Shown here one piece after another: positions 44,805 through 55,036 of a stretch of 64,000 nt of DNA. The stretch is from NCBI RefSeq assembly GCF_000005505.3, contig NC_016132.3, positions 13,692,501 through 13,756,500 of the forward strand, written 5' to 3'. Position numbers and translations under genes: made by a program. Origin of the DNA: Brachypodium distachyon (taxonomy: Eukaryota > Streptophyta > Magnoliopsida > Poales > Poaceae). The stretch's first letter is position 1. Each line of letters opens with the position of its first letter. Below the pieces are notes generated by a model. That model was not told where the DNA came from, ran no database searches, and saw nothing but the letters and a program-made list of their open reading frames with translations.

Positions 44805-45803
44805 TCAGAAGTCTAGATGGTACATTTTGGAAGGCTTAAACCCCTCAGTGGAGTTGAAGAACCTGAGCGTGCGCGCCCACCAGAGGCGGCTCTTGAGCCG
44901 GTGCACGGCGACGGTGTCCGGCACGAGCTCATGCCGGTAACAGCTCTTCTCCCTGTCCGGCTTCTCCCCGTCAAGATAGTCATACATCCTCTTCCCCTCC
45001 CCATACATGTTCTTCCCCTTTCCCCCAAGCCGGAGCCAATGCCGGAACGCCATGTCCTCCGCCCCCTTGGTGTAATTCCGGGACATCCGCTCCCCGGGCT
45101 CCGACGAGATCCACGCCGCCACGTCCCACGACACGACGTACCCCCACCCCACCATGAACTGCCACTCCGGGTTTGGACTCTCGAGGTCACACGGCCACAG
45201 GAATCCATGGTACACGTCGTGCCGCCGCCGAGGCTTGCTCCGGAGCGCGTCGGCGAGGGCCGACATGCGGTAGTACGTGTCATCGTCGGCCTTGCCCACG
45301 TAGTCGTAGGGCGGATCTTTGTCGGCGAAGAGCTTGGGGACCGCGGAGAAGAAGTCGAAGGTCTTGCCATCGTTCATGTTCTCCGTGCAGTTGAGCACGA
45401 GGATGTCGTCGTAGGCGATGATCTCGAGGGCCACTAGCACGGCGTCTTCTTCCTTGGTGACGTTGCAGAAGACGAAGCGGACGTCGACGACAGCGCCGGT
45501 GGGTGGCGGCTGGAGCTTGTAGGCGAGCCGGAGGAGAGCGCGCCGCTCGTAGGAGGATGGCACGGTGAGCACGCCCAGGAGCACCCGTAGGTCGACGGCC
45601 GGCGTGGCGAGCTTGGCTGGTGTCGTCGTCGTTGTTGTGGCCGGACATGTGTTGCATTGGCATGGAGCGAGCAGTCCTGACTGGAGGTTGAAGCCATTGG
45701 GGAAGAGAAGGAAGTATATGAGCGCGAGGAGGAGGAAAGGGACGAGCAAGATAGGGGCGGTGAAGAACGGGAGTTGAGCGAATGGAGAAGAAAGCTTTTT
45801 CAT
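44805..45803 (-). CDS. GT31-type galactosyltransferase-like protein, copy 1
   Basis: Probable Golgi type II membrane glycosyltransferase (hexosyltransferase, GT31/Galactosyl_T type); donor and acceptor unknown. 332 aa, intronless. The N-terminal signal anchor is at residues ~12-34 (FTAPILLVPFLLLALIYFLL). A Thr-rich stem follows, then the catalytic domain from ~70: LRVLLGVLTVPSSYERRALL, NDGKTFDFF, the metal-binding DDD at 173-175 within YVGKADDDTYYR, FMVGWGYVVSWDVA, and AEDMAFRHWL. It is highly similar to 46328-47305 (minus) and 50927-51871 (plus), forming a local cluster. The upstream box at 45904-45924 is shared with the plus-strand copy. Confidence 0.85.
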   Translation of the reverse strand: MKKLSSPFAQLPFFTAPILLVPFLLLALIYFLLFPNGFNLQSGLLAPCQCNTCPATTTTTTPAKLATPAVDLRVLLGVLTVPSSYERRALLRLAYKLQPPPTGAVVDVRFVFCNVTKEEDAVLVALEIIAYDDILVLNCTENMNDGKTFDFFSAVPKLFADKDPPYDYVGKADDDTYYRMSALADALRSKPRRRHDVYHGFLWPCDLESPNPEWQFMVGWGYVVSWDVAAWISSEPGERMSRNYTKGAEDMAFRHWLRLGGKGKNMYGEGKRMYDYLDGEKPDREKSCYRHELVPDTVAVHRLKSRLWWARTLRFFNSTEGFKPSKMYHLDF

Positions 45804-45903
45804 GGCTAGCTAGATAACTCGGTCATGGACTCATGGCCTGACCATGCATTCATGCATACGGAACAGGGTTAAGTAGAATCGAGCAATAAGATAGTCTGGT
45901 TAT

Positions 45904-45924
45904 GGGGAGCTGGACACCTCGAAC
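45904..45924 (-). promoter_or_regulatory. Shared upstream box of the GT31 cluster (copy 1)
   Basis: On the gene's strand GTTCGAGGTGTCCAGCTCCC, about 100 bp before the ATG at 45803. The plus-strand paralogue has GTTCGAGGTGCCTAGCTCCC at 50671-50690, in the same orientation relative to its gene. Confidence 0.5.
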
Positions 45925-46125
45925 AGAGATTTGCGCAGATCGGGAGGATAGTTGACCCGACATTAACTCAACAGGCCGGAGTACCACACAAGTGCCCGGG
46001 TTCTCTCAGTTAACCTCATCAGTTTGTATGCTGCATCAGTTGTTCAGTTTAAGCTTCTATAAAAGTTCCATTCTCTGAAGGAATAGAAAATTAACAGCAT
46101 TCGCGCAAGAACTAAATTAGGATAG

Positions 46126-46311
46126 TATGTGTTTGGTTGCCGATCGGGACGGGGCGGAGTGGAGACGCGTAGTTCGGCCGATTTCGAAGAACAAGACGGT
46201 TCATATTTTCGAGGTGAAAATCAATCCATTGAGCCGTTCCGTTCAGACCCGCTCACGATCCAAACATTTTTTTTTTGAAAAGCTCCAACCCATCCAGCAA
46301 CCAAACACATA
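46126..46311. mobile_element. Small TIR element (MITE), 186 bp
   Basis: Perfect 15-bp terminal inverted repeats: TATGTGTTTGGTTGC at the left and GCAACCAAACACATA at the right. The GTGTTTGGTTGC end type is common in grass non-autonomous DNA transposons. The target duplication is ambiguous. The interior has no coding capacity. Confidence 0.75.
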
Positions 46312-46327
46312 ATAAACTTTGGATGAA

Positions 46328-47305
46328 TCACAAATCTAGATGGTACAACTTGGAAGGCTTAAGCCCCATAGTAACATTGAAGAACTTGAGCGTGCGCGCC
46401 CACCTGAACCGGTTCTTGAGGTAGTGCACGGCGATGGTGTCCGGCACCAGCGCATGCCGGAAGCAGCTCAACCCATCGGGCCACCGGTAGTCGAGGTAGT
46501 CATACATCCGTGCCGGGTCCTCTCCGTACAAGTTCTTCCCCTTGCCGCCCCGCCGGAGCCACCGCCGGAACGTCATGTCCTCCGGCCCCTTGACATCATC
46601 GCCCAGCTCCTCCGTCTCCGAGATCCACACCGCCACGTCCCACGACACGATGTACCCCCACCCCGCCATGAACTCGTCCTCCCCGGGCTTCCTCTCAACG
46701 TCGCAAGGCAACAGGAAACCATGGTACATGTCCTGCCGCGGCTTGCCGCGCAGCGTGTCGGCGAGGTGGCCCACGCGGTAGTAGATGTCGTCGTCGACCT
46801 TGCCCACGTAGTCGTAGGACGGCACTTGATCGGCGAAGAGGCGAGGGACGGCAGAGAAGAAGTCGTAGGTCTTGCCGTCGTTCATGTTCTCCGTGCAGTT
46901 GAGCACGAGGATGTCGTCGTAGACGATGATCTCCATTGCCACCAGCACGGCGTCTTCCTCGTTGGTGACGTTGCAGAAGACGAAGCGGACATCGATGGCC
47001 GCGCCTGACGGCGGCGGCTGGAGCTTGTAGGCGAGGCGGAGGAGCGCGCGCCGCTCGTAGGAGGACGGCAGGGTGAGCACGCCGAGGAGCACGCGGAAGT
47101 CGACGACGGCCGTGTAGGCGTCGGCGCCAATCAGCTGGGCCGACGTGTGGTTGCGTGCAGAGCATGGGTTGAGCCAAGCCTGAAGCCTGTAGTCATTTGG
47201 GAAGACAACAAAGTAGATGAGCGCGAGGAGGAAGAAGGGGACGAGGACAATAATGGCGGCCCTGAGGAACGGAGCTTGAACAAATGGAGAAAATGGCTTC
47301 GTCAT
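46328..47305 (-). CDS. GT31-type galactosyltransferase-like protein, copy 2
   Basis: Paralogue of copy 1; 325 aa from ATG 47305 (MTKPFSPF). The frame continues 17 codons upstream to an ATG at 47356, but alignment with copies 1 and 3 favours 47305. The signal anchor is at ~14-36 (IIVLVPFFLLALIYFVVFPN). Catalytic landmarks: LRVLLGVLT-type start (FRVLLGVLTLPSSYERRALL), NDGKTYDFF, a DDD metal site in YVGKVDDDIYYR, FMAGWGYIVSWDVA, and EDMTFRRWL. It sits tail-to-head behind copy 1 on the same strand with ~0.5 kb between. A TATATATA box is 81 bp upstream. No internal stop or frameshift, so it is probably functional. Confidence 0.85.
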   Translation of the reverse strand: MTKPFSPFVQAPFLRAAIIVLVPFFLLALIYFVVFPNDYRLQAWLNPCSARNHTSAQLIGADAYTAVVDFRVLLGVLTLPSSYERRALLRLAYKLQPPPSGAAIDVRFVFCNVTNEEDAVLVAMEIIVYDDILVLNCTENMNDGKTYDFFSAVPRLFADQVPSYDYVGKVDDDIYYRVGHLADTLRGKPRQDMYHGFLLPCDVERKPGEDEFMAGWGYIVSWDVAVWISETEELGDDVKGPEDMTFRRWLRRGGKGKNLYGEDPARMYDYLDYRWPDGLSCFRHALVPDTIAVHYLKNRFRWARTLKFFNVTMGLKPSKLYHLDL

Positions 47306-47385
47306 GGCTAGATTGTTACTACTAGCTAACAGCCTAACATGGTACTTATGTTGCATCTATGAGTGTTGGTGCTGAACAACTTAAG

Positions 47386-47393
47386 TATATATA
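47386..47393 (-). promoter_or_regulatory. TATA box of GT31 copy 2
   Basis: TATATATA 81 bp upstream of ATG 47305. A partial GTTCGAG match to the cluster box lies just upstream at ~47404-47410. Confidence 0.5.
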
Positions 47394-47792
47394 CGGGGTG
47401 CTACTCGAACTAAGTCCACAACTCCACATTGATATGAGAGTAAAATAAATCTGTAATTTTGTACTGTAATTGATTTTCTGACTTCTTGCCGGGGTTAGCA
47501 TTTGAGAGTTGTTTGCACGAGCTTCTAAGGATCGATCGGATCGCCTCCATAAGGCGGAGCCAGCGCTCTGGCAAAGCCTGGGCACCGGACTGAACAAAAA
47601 TTAAAAATATGCTTTGCGTACAACGTTTCTTGTCTGATTTGCGTACCAGTTTCAGATCTTGCGTCTAGCGTACATGCAGCGGTTAAATCAAACGGCCATG
47701 GGCAAGCGTCGTACGAGTGTAGGACACAAGCTAAAACAAAAAAATTACTACCAAGTAATGGATATTCAATGCATATTAAGGAAATATAAATA

Positions 47793-47850
47793 CTCCCTCC
47801 GTCCAACAAAGGATGTCTCAACTTTTACTAAATTTGAATGCATGTATGTC
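47793..47850. mobile_element. Truncated Stowaway MITE end
   Basis: TA followed by CTCCCTCCGTCCAACAAAGG and GATGTCTCAACTTTTACTAA, a typical Stowaway terminus. The opposite terminus is not found downstream. Confidence 0.55.
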
Positions 47851-48441
47851 AAGCCGCACGTCATCAGGTCACAAGGTAATCTAGAGAGAAATTTTTTAGT
47901 CAAGCATACATCTTTCATCGGATTGGGGTTTTTTCTCGCCTCGGAGACGAACGGGCAGGTTCTGGTCGCAAGGAGGGGAGGACTGGGACGAAAGGAGGAG
48001 GACAGACCACGAAGAAATCCATCGGCTTTTTTTTTAGAGGAAGAGATCGATCAGCTTCAGGCTGACTTCTATCGATTCGTCGGGAGAGGGCCATGCCCAA
48101 CTGTCAAAGCCCAAAGGAGAAGAAAAGCCCAGAGCCGCGGTTAGAGGCCCAGAAAGAAAAGGAAGGAGAGTCCTGTGGCCCAGTCCGGACAGAACAGATG
48201 GATCTGTTGGACGGTTTGTCGTCTTCGGGGGCACGAAAGGTTCCAGAAGGACTCCTTCGCCATAGCTTGCCGGAGCTCCGACAGGAAGCGGCACGGAGCC
48301 CAGGCACGTGCCTGTGGTGCCCCCACGGTGGCTCATTCGCCTCCCTGGTAAATATTTACCTGTAAGAAATCATGTACGGTCGACCGTAAGAGAAGACTCG
48401 ATCTCAGTGTACGTATATATAGAGATCGGGTCTCTATACTA

Positions 48442-48523
48442 CTCCTTCCGTTCCTAAATACTTGTCATTGTTTTAGTGCAAACTTGCACTAAAACAGCGA
48501 CAAGTATTTAGAAACGTAGGGAG
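48442..48523. mobile_element. Stowaway-type hairpin MITE, 82 bp
   Basis: CTCCTTCCGTTCCTAAATAC to the complementary GTATTTAGAAACGTAGGGAG, TA on each side (48440-48441, 48524-48525). Same length and central stem (TTTTAGTGCAAACTTGCACT) as the copy at 2396-2477. Confidence 0.9.
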
Positions 48524-50670
48524 TATTTCTGTTCCCAACATATACTATTTTTGTTTCCAATCACATGCATGTGCGTGATGTGCAGCTCCTAATTTCACCA
48601 TTTGAGAGCCATTTTGGATTGTTAATCATGTAAACCAATGCTTATACATGTGGTAGGCTAAAGTAGGAGTTATTTGCACATGTTAGGAAGCTAAGGGGGT
48701 TGAATGCAAAGCTTCCCATATACCCTCATCCCCTTGCTCGAAAATAGATCACCCCCTTGCTCGAAAATAGATAGAGAGCTCAATATCTTGTTGTTCTTGA
48801 GACTTCTAGTGTTAGGGTGAGAGAAGAGGCATTTGATCCAACAAATCCACCCAAGTTTGTGAGAGATTGTTGGGGATTTGGGGCCTCCCCATCCTTGTTG
48901 GCTTCCACCTTGTACTCTTCATTTCATAGTGAAGTCCGTGCTCGCCGACGCCCGTGTTTTTTTCCCGCAAGGGATTTCCACGTAAATTTCTGTGTCTTCC
49001 CTTGATTTGATGATTCCCTTGCTGTATGTGTGGTTGTTTACCATCTCTACTTGTTATTGGCATCTATTGCTTAAGTTTGGTGCTATTTGACTGAGTTGAC
49101 ACTTGAGGCAAAGCATACTTGTGTTTTTTGATATATGGATGATTCTATTAGGATATTGATGTTCTAGTAAACTATCCTTGCAGCTGTTAATCTTGTGTGC
49201 AGGTTTGAGAACTCGGTGTTTGCAGATTTCATATACCGGTTCAGATTTGTTCTATGCACACAAGGTATTTGTTGAAATGCTTGTGAGGACCAGCTTGCTG
49301 TTTCGAAGGTCTTCCGCTGCCCCATTGTGCCCAGAACGTGTCATACTCATGCTGCTGTGCAGTGTAACACACTTATATTTTGTCAACACCAAAGCATCTA
49401 GACTAGTACTGAACATATACAGTTCTTCAGCTCATGTTACATACGGCCGGGGAGATGGACACCTCGAATGAACCAAGGATCTTGCATATCGGGAACGAGG
49501 ACCTGATTGATGGAAAAGAAAATGTTATAAAACCTAGTCTAATTCTTTCGTCAAGTTAGGCCGTCCCATAAGATGACATGTGTTGCATGTGAGATACTGA
49601 TGTTGCGACAATCGGACAGAGGATATTTGGCTTTTTAACTAAACAGGATTGTGGGAAAGACAACATATCACATAAAAATGTCACCCATTTAACACCGAGT
49701 GTTTCCATAGGTTTGTCACAGACCAGACTTACACTCTTTTAATTAAGTTCCCTTGGTACCAGGAATTTCTAAACTACGCCTTGTAAACCTAGAAAAAAAA
49801 AGTGATATAATAAACTTGAAAGAACGACACTATTCGGGGCTACGGTTTCAACGGGACACAACCGATGAGGTTTTTATCAGTTTGACACATGATATGGGGT
49901 ATGTTTTTTCACTTTACCCAAATCTACACAATTAAAGCATTTGACCGTGAATCCTACAACTGGCTAGTTGCACCCACCCACTTGTCCACGTGCGACTCTT
50001 CGAGATTCGACCCGACCCAATTCGGCTCTTTTATTTTGTTTCTCCCATCCACCCTGACTAGCCAACACTTCACTCAGTCTGTAGCGTGGAAGAGAATCTC
50101 GATGACGTCAAGATACCACATCGTGTAGGCGTCATCGTGCTGATCCCAACGATGAGTGCTCCATCCATGGTGATGCCATCGGTTCTTCGTTGCTCTAGGT
50201 TCAGCTGGTGGTCGCAGCGTCTTCCACAGAGGAAGACACGACGACGTATCTGAGAACATGGTGAAATTAATGATAAAAAGGGGTAAGGAATGGAACCTTT
50301 CAGTTAAATCGGGTAATGGGGGTGAAAATCCCATTAAATGAGGTAATTTCTGCCAACTTGCTATTTAGAAGTTGCGTGTTTTTTTAGTTAGAGACAAACG
50401 AAAGGCAACACGTGAGAGATGAGGGAGTGGAGATGGTAGTCATATCTTAGTCCAAAGGTTTCTGATGCGTCAGTTGAGATTTAAATCTTTTTTCTTAAAA
50501 ATCAGGCGTCGAGACATAGTCACACTAAAAAAAAAGTAAAGTTCATTGAAAAAAAATACCCTATTTATATTAAAAAAAGAGGGTGTACGATATTAGCTCG
50601 ACACGAACAGATTCATGCCGGACATTTCCTTCCTCCGGTTCTTTTGTTCAAATCGATCAGCGGAGTCTTC

Positions 50671-50690
50671 GTTCGAGGTGCCTAGCTCCC
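50671..50690 (+). promoter_or_regulatory. Shared upstream box of the GT31 cluster (copy 3)
   Basis: GTTCGAGGTGCCTAGCTCCC, ~240 bp before ATG 50927. Same orientation relative to its gene as the box of copy 1. Confidence 0.5.
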
Positions 50691-50926
50691 TGTCAGAGTT
50701 TTTCTTCCGACGAAAATGCAAAGCGGGAGTTAATGCTGCTAGGGTGAGCAGTTGACAAAGTACACACACTTACATTTTACTAGTCCAAAAACCTAGTAGT
50801 TAATTACTATACTGGAGTATCCAGATTCGATATCACTCTACTTAAGCCAAAGCTTGCACGGTACGAGGTCAGCCTGAACTCGATCAGAACCAGAGCCGAC
50901 AGCAAGCCAGTGATCCCCTGATCACG

Positions 50927-51871
50927 ATGCTTTCTTCTCCATTCTCCCATGTACCATTCCTTCTCGTCCCCTTCCTCCTCCTCGCACTCATCTACCTCTC
51001 CGTCTCCCCCAACGACCACTTCAGCCTCCGGTCGGCGTTCGCGCCATGCAACACCAACAGCAACGCACCAGCCCAACGACCCGGCGCCGCCGACGTCGAC
51101 CTGCGCGTGCTCCTCGGCGTGCTCACCCTGCCGTCCTCCTACGAGCGGCGCGCGCTCCTCCGGCTCGCCTACAAGCTCCAGCCGCCGCCCACCGGCGCTA
51201 CCGTCGACGTCCGCTTCGTCTTCTGCAACGTCGCCAAGGAGGAAGACGCCGTGCTGGTGGCAATGGAGATCATCGCCTATGATGACATCCTCGTGCTCAA
51301 CTGCACGGAGAACATGAACGACGGCAAGACCTACGACTTCTTCTCCGCCGTCCCCAAGCTCTTCGCCGATCAAGTGCCGTCCTACGACTACGTGGGCAAG
51401 GTCGACGACGACATCTACTACCGCGTGTCCCCCCTCGCCGACGCTCTACGGAGCAAAGCTCGCCGCGACGCGTACTACGGGTTCGAGTGGCCGTGTGAGC
51501 CGGAGACGAGGCCCGGCGACGAGCGGTTCATGGTGGGGTGGGGCTACTTCGTGTCGTGGGACGTGGCGGCGTGGATCTCGGAGACGGAGGAGCTCCGCGG
51601 CGCCGCCAAGGGCGCCGAGGACATGACCTTCTCGCGGTGGCTCCGTCGTGGCGGCAAGGGGAAGAACATGTACGGGGAGAAGCCGTCCAGGATGTACGAC
51701 TACCTCAACGACGGGTGGGGGGAGAAGGCTGCGTGCTTCCGGCATAACTTCACGGCGGACACCGTCGCCGTGCACAAGCTCAAGGACCGCCGCCAGTGGG
51801 CTCGGGCGCTCAAGTTCTTCAACGCCACGCAGGGGCTCAAGCCTTCCAAAATGTACCATCTAGATCTGTGA
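50927..51871 (+). CDS. GT31-type galactosyltransferase-like protein, copy 3 (inverted)
   Basis: Third paralogue, on the opposite strand; 314 aa, shorter only in the N-terminal anchor and stem. The anchor is at residues ~8-25 (PFLLVPFLLLALIYLSVSPN). Catalytic domain: LRVLLGVLTLPSSYERRALL, NDGKTYDFFSAVPKLFADQV, YVGKVDDDIYYR with the DDD site, FMVGWGYFVSWDVA, AEDMTFSRWLRRGGKGKNMY, and the shared C-terminus GLKPSKMYHLDL. It resembles copy 2 most closely in the DDD region (VDDDIYYR). The frame is intact. Inverted orientation relative to copies 1 and 2 implies duplication followed by inversion. Confidence 0.85.
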   Translation: MLSSPFSHVPFLLVPFLLLALIYLSVSPNDHFSLRSAFAPCNTNSNAPAQRPGAADVDLRVLLGVLTLPSSYERRALLRLAYKLQPPPTGATVDVRFVFCNVAKEEDAVLVAMEIIAYDDILVLNCTENMNDGKTYDFFSAVPKLFADQVPSYDYVGKVDDDIYYRVSPLADALRSKARRDAYYGFEWPCEPETRPGDERFMVGWGYFVSWDVAAWISETEELRGAAKGAEDMTFSRWLRRGGKGKNMYGEKPSRMYDYLNDGWGEKAACFRHNFTADTVAVHKLKDRRQWARALKFFNATQGLKPSKMYHLDL

Positions 51872-53051
51872 TTGTGATTCTGTACTGTATGCCGTCGATC
51901 ATTCTGTGGATCGTGAAGACTGATCCAAGTGGAGATTTGATTAATTTTGTTCGTGCACGAATGCCGATATGGCCTGCAAGCATTGACCAAGAGTAAAAAT
52001 TTCGTTTAGTTAGAGGGCAACAACAGTTAATGCATGTATGGCAGAAAGCATCTTGACTGTGAACGTGATGTGGAATTGTAGAGCGTGCATGCATGTGTGG
52101 ATCCACTGTCGAGGTGTGTACCTTTTGGGTCAAAATTTTGCTGTGGAGTAGAAATTCATGGAGCCCAAGAAACCTAGCTGGGGCTCTAGGCACAGACGAC
52201 GCAAGTTCCACCGAATTTGAAATCCGGCCTCCGCTGTGATCTGATCATTAATTGTCATTTCAATAATATTATGTTCGTGTGCATCGATGGATGCAAAGGC
52301 CGGAGAAATGTCTTTTAAAAACAATTACATGTGTCTGCCATGGTCGTTTGAGAGACGATCGGGTTCTTGTGCAAGATGCAGGACAAGATCGGGCTCACCG
52401 TATAACATTCTTGCTATATCAAAGTTGTCTGGTTTTTAGTTTTCTTTTCTTTTCGAAAGGAAGGTTGAAACCCCGGCCTTTGCAATCAAAATGACACACA
52501 TAGCCAATTTTTATTAATTTATTCAACAAGCCTGACAATTCAAATACATCGTTCAATGAACCCAAAGCCACCACGCTATATCTACAAACCTGATGATGCG
52601 GTGGCTATTATTGGGGGGGGCCGCATGCCCTGACAGCACACCACCGTCTAACATCAAAATCCGGAGGCCACACCAGGGCACAACCGGCCGATAAATCCTC
52701 GGCGCGCACAGTATGTGCATGCTCCAAAATCAGCCGCCATCGTCTTCCACTGACCCACCTTCAGGGTAGAAATCGAAACATTGATCTTGTCAGGCCTGAC
52801 ATCGACGACGCGAAGACGCCAGACAGTGCCACCGCACAGCACATGCCCTTCACCGCAAATCTAGCATTCTCCAAACGGCACCCCCAAGGAGGATAGCGCC
52901 ACGACCAGCGCCGCCGCCGTATCCGAAGATTTTGGACTTTCACCCGAGAAACTAGATCGGAAGTGGTGTGGAAGAACCTCAACAGCACCTCAGGGGAGGG
53001 GAGAGACGTCGAAATACATCATCACCATCGTGGTCGGACCGGCCGACCAAG
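51872..53051. other. Region between GT31 copy 3 and the CACTA element
   Basis: No gene is supported. From about 52500 to 53051 the sequence is C-rich and continues on the far side of the CACTA element (55037-55550), so the CACTA element probably interrupted an older repeat. The left part (52500-52530, TTTTTATTAATTTATTCAAC) resembles the tail side of a minus-strand retroelement; this is inference. Confidence 0.5.
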
Positions 53052-55036
53052 CACTACTACAAAACGGTGCATGTGTGACGAGACATCAGTGACGGGCTTT
53101 TCGCGCCCCTCACTGATGACCAACATCAATGATGGTCGCGTCCACGCCCGTCACTGATGAGGGGTCATCAGTGACGGACGCGGTACGCCCATCACTGATG
53201 AAGCCTCACCGTACGCCCGTCACTGATGACCAATCATCAGTCACGGGTCCGGGAGGCCCATCACTAATGGTTCAATGCGAAAAATAACAAAATTCAGAAA
53301 AACACACATCAGTGGCGGGCCCAGTATCAAGGCCCGCCACTGATGAGCCCTGGAGACCTTTGAAAATTGTAAAAATCATAACTAATTCATAAAAAATCAG
53401 AAAAATATGATTCTTTTTGCTAAAGTCTTAGTTTTTCTTGCTTGATATGATGGAATAATAATATAATATGTTAAAATTTGAAAAATGACTTGTGTGGTAT
53501 AATTTTGTAGTTTCACACAGTTGAGTTTATGGTTTAAGCCAAATGATCAAAGTTTTGTCCATTTTCATGTCCTAATTCATGATAATGTATCCATTTTTTT
53601 GCACATAGGTGTATATTACCATGCCAAACAGTGTTGCCAAAGAAATGTACAAATGTTTGGTTGAAAAACATATTCTTGGTTATATCTAAATGCAAAAAGT
53701 GAAGTGTTTTGTGAAACAACTACAATTAATATGGTTCAAATAACACCTATCCAATTTTCACATAAATTAGACCATATTCATAAATTTATAGGCCAATTAT
53801 AAGTTATAAAATACTTGTATTTTATACTAAACAAGAAAATACAAAAAAAATCATGTTCGGGCCATCAGTGCCGGGTCCTATAGCTATGCCCGCCACTAAT
53901 GCTTACATGGGCCAGCCCAACTTATTTGAGGCCCAGAACCAATCCCATTGCGTATATAATACAACCTAGCCCTAACCCCCACACCTGCCTCTCTATCTCC
54001 CGATTTCTCCTCCTTCCTCTCCCCAGTCCACACGCATCCATCTCTCCCTCTCCTTTATTCTCCCTCCTCTCTTCTGTGCGTGCCTCCATCCCGAGCTGTT
54101 GCCGCACCGTGCTGGAGGAAGAGGGCGGTTCCCCTCTCTCCCAGCCCGGTTCTCCTCCTCCCTCCCAGAGCGCCCGATTCCCCTCTCTCCCAGTCCGGTT
54201 CTCCACCTCCCCGTCTCGATCTCCACCTCCCCGTCGCGGATCCGGGACGGAGGCCACCGGATCCGCCCTATCTTCTCCTCCCGAGCGCGTCCCCCTCCCT
54301 CGAGCAACTGTGGTAGAGGCCGCGAAGGACCATGGAGCGGCGGTGCTTGGAGGCCGTCCCTGGTGCCGCCGGATCCAGCGCCCCCGACCCTGCCCGCATC
54401 TGGATCTGGCGCCCCCGACCCCGCGCCGCCGGTTAGTCTCTCCCTCTCTCGAATTTCTCTCACTCTCGGTTTTCTCCATTGAGCGAGCAGCGGCGGCGGC
54501 GTCTGCAATGAGCGGCGGCATGGGTTAGGTTTGGGCTGCAGTGGGTTGCGTTCGGGACTAGCTAGGATTCTTTTTTTCCTTGTGTTTCATCCAATTTTTG
54601 GATCTTGATGTGAAGCAATGCCATATTTCTTGATCTGATTTGTGTCCAAACTAGGGTTCTTGATCTAATTTGTGTCCATGTTGTGTGTTCGATCATCTCT
54701 ATTCATCGATTCGTTGTTGGCCGGGGAGATCTCCGAGTTTTGGGCTGCCTGCAGATGCCGGCGACGGGGAACAAGCAGGGATGCCTGCTCCTGAGGCATG
54801 GGCGTGGCGACGGGAACGTGCGGGCTGGGCCAATGCCCAGTTTTTTTTTTAAATGTGAAAAATGATATCAGTGTCGGTCCCTACAAGGCCCGCCACTGAT
54901 GTGCATAACATCAGCAACGGGCTGACCGCCCGTCACTGATGTACCCCACATTACTGGCAGGAAGTGAGTGACGGACGGTCTGCCCGTTAGTGATAGCCAT
55001 TTTTGACCGTTATTGATAAACGTTTTTGTAGCAGTG
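53052..55036. mobile_element. Non-autonomous CACTA (En/Spm-type) transposon
   Basis: 1,985 bp. The left end is CACTACTACAAAACGG and the right end, reverse-complemented, CACTGCTACAAAAACG; the fifth base differs. A 3-bp target duplication AAG flanks it (53049-53051 and 55037-55039). Subterminal regions carry many direct and inverted CATCAGTGACGGGC-type repeats (53085-53340 and 54868-55010), the usual transposase-binding arrangement. No transposase is encoded. The interior (~53930-54530) has a TATATAAT box, a C/T-rich leader and a GGTTAGTCTC donor-like site, resembling the 5' end of a captured gene; translations are Pro/Ser/Arg-rich without family similarity. Confidence 0.92.
53930..54560 (+). 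other. Promoter/leader-like cargo inside the CACTA element
   Basis: GCGTATATAATACAACCTAG at ~53950 resembles a TATA box. It is followed by ~450 bp of C/T-rich leader-like DNA with CTCTCTC runs, then a possible splice donor near 54430. No coherent protein is encoded. Confidence 0.4.

Larger units (their letters stand above)
45804..46327. other. Region between GT31 copies 1 and 2
   Basis: Holds the promoter of copy 1 with the conserved box (45904-45924), a TIR element (46126-46311), and a few bases of copy 2 3' flank. Confidence 0.6.
47394..50926. other. 3.5-kb gene-free interval between GT31 copies 2 and 3
   Basis: No gene supported. Contents: a truncated Stowaway end (47793, CTCCCTCCGTCCAACAAAGG), a hairpin MITE (48442-48523), a CCCTTGCTCGAAAATAGAT direct duplication at ~48730-48770, and a diverged copy of the GT31 upstream box at 49449-49469. 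Upstream box 50671-50690 belongs to copy 3. Confidence 0.6.

Noticed and set aside
47306..47356. 17-codon N-terminal extension of GT31 copy 2
   Set aside because: Not shared with copies 1 and 3, and the ATG at 47305 aligns with their starts.
53899..54528. Roughly 200-codon frames on both strands in the CACTA interior
   Set aside because: Low-complexity Pro/Ser/Arg translations on both strands, no known domain, no transposase.
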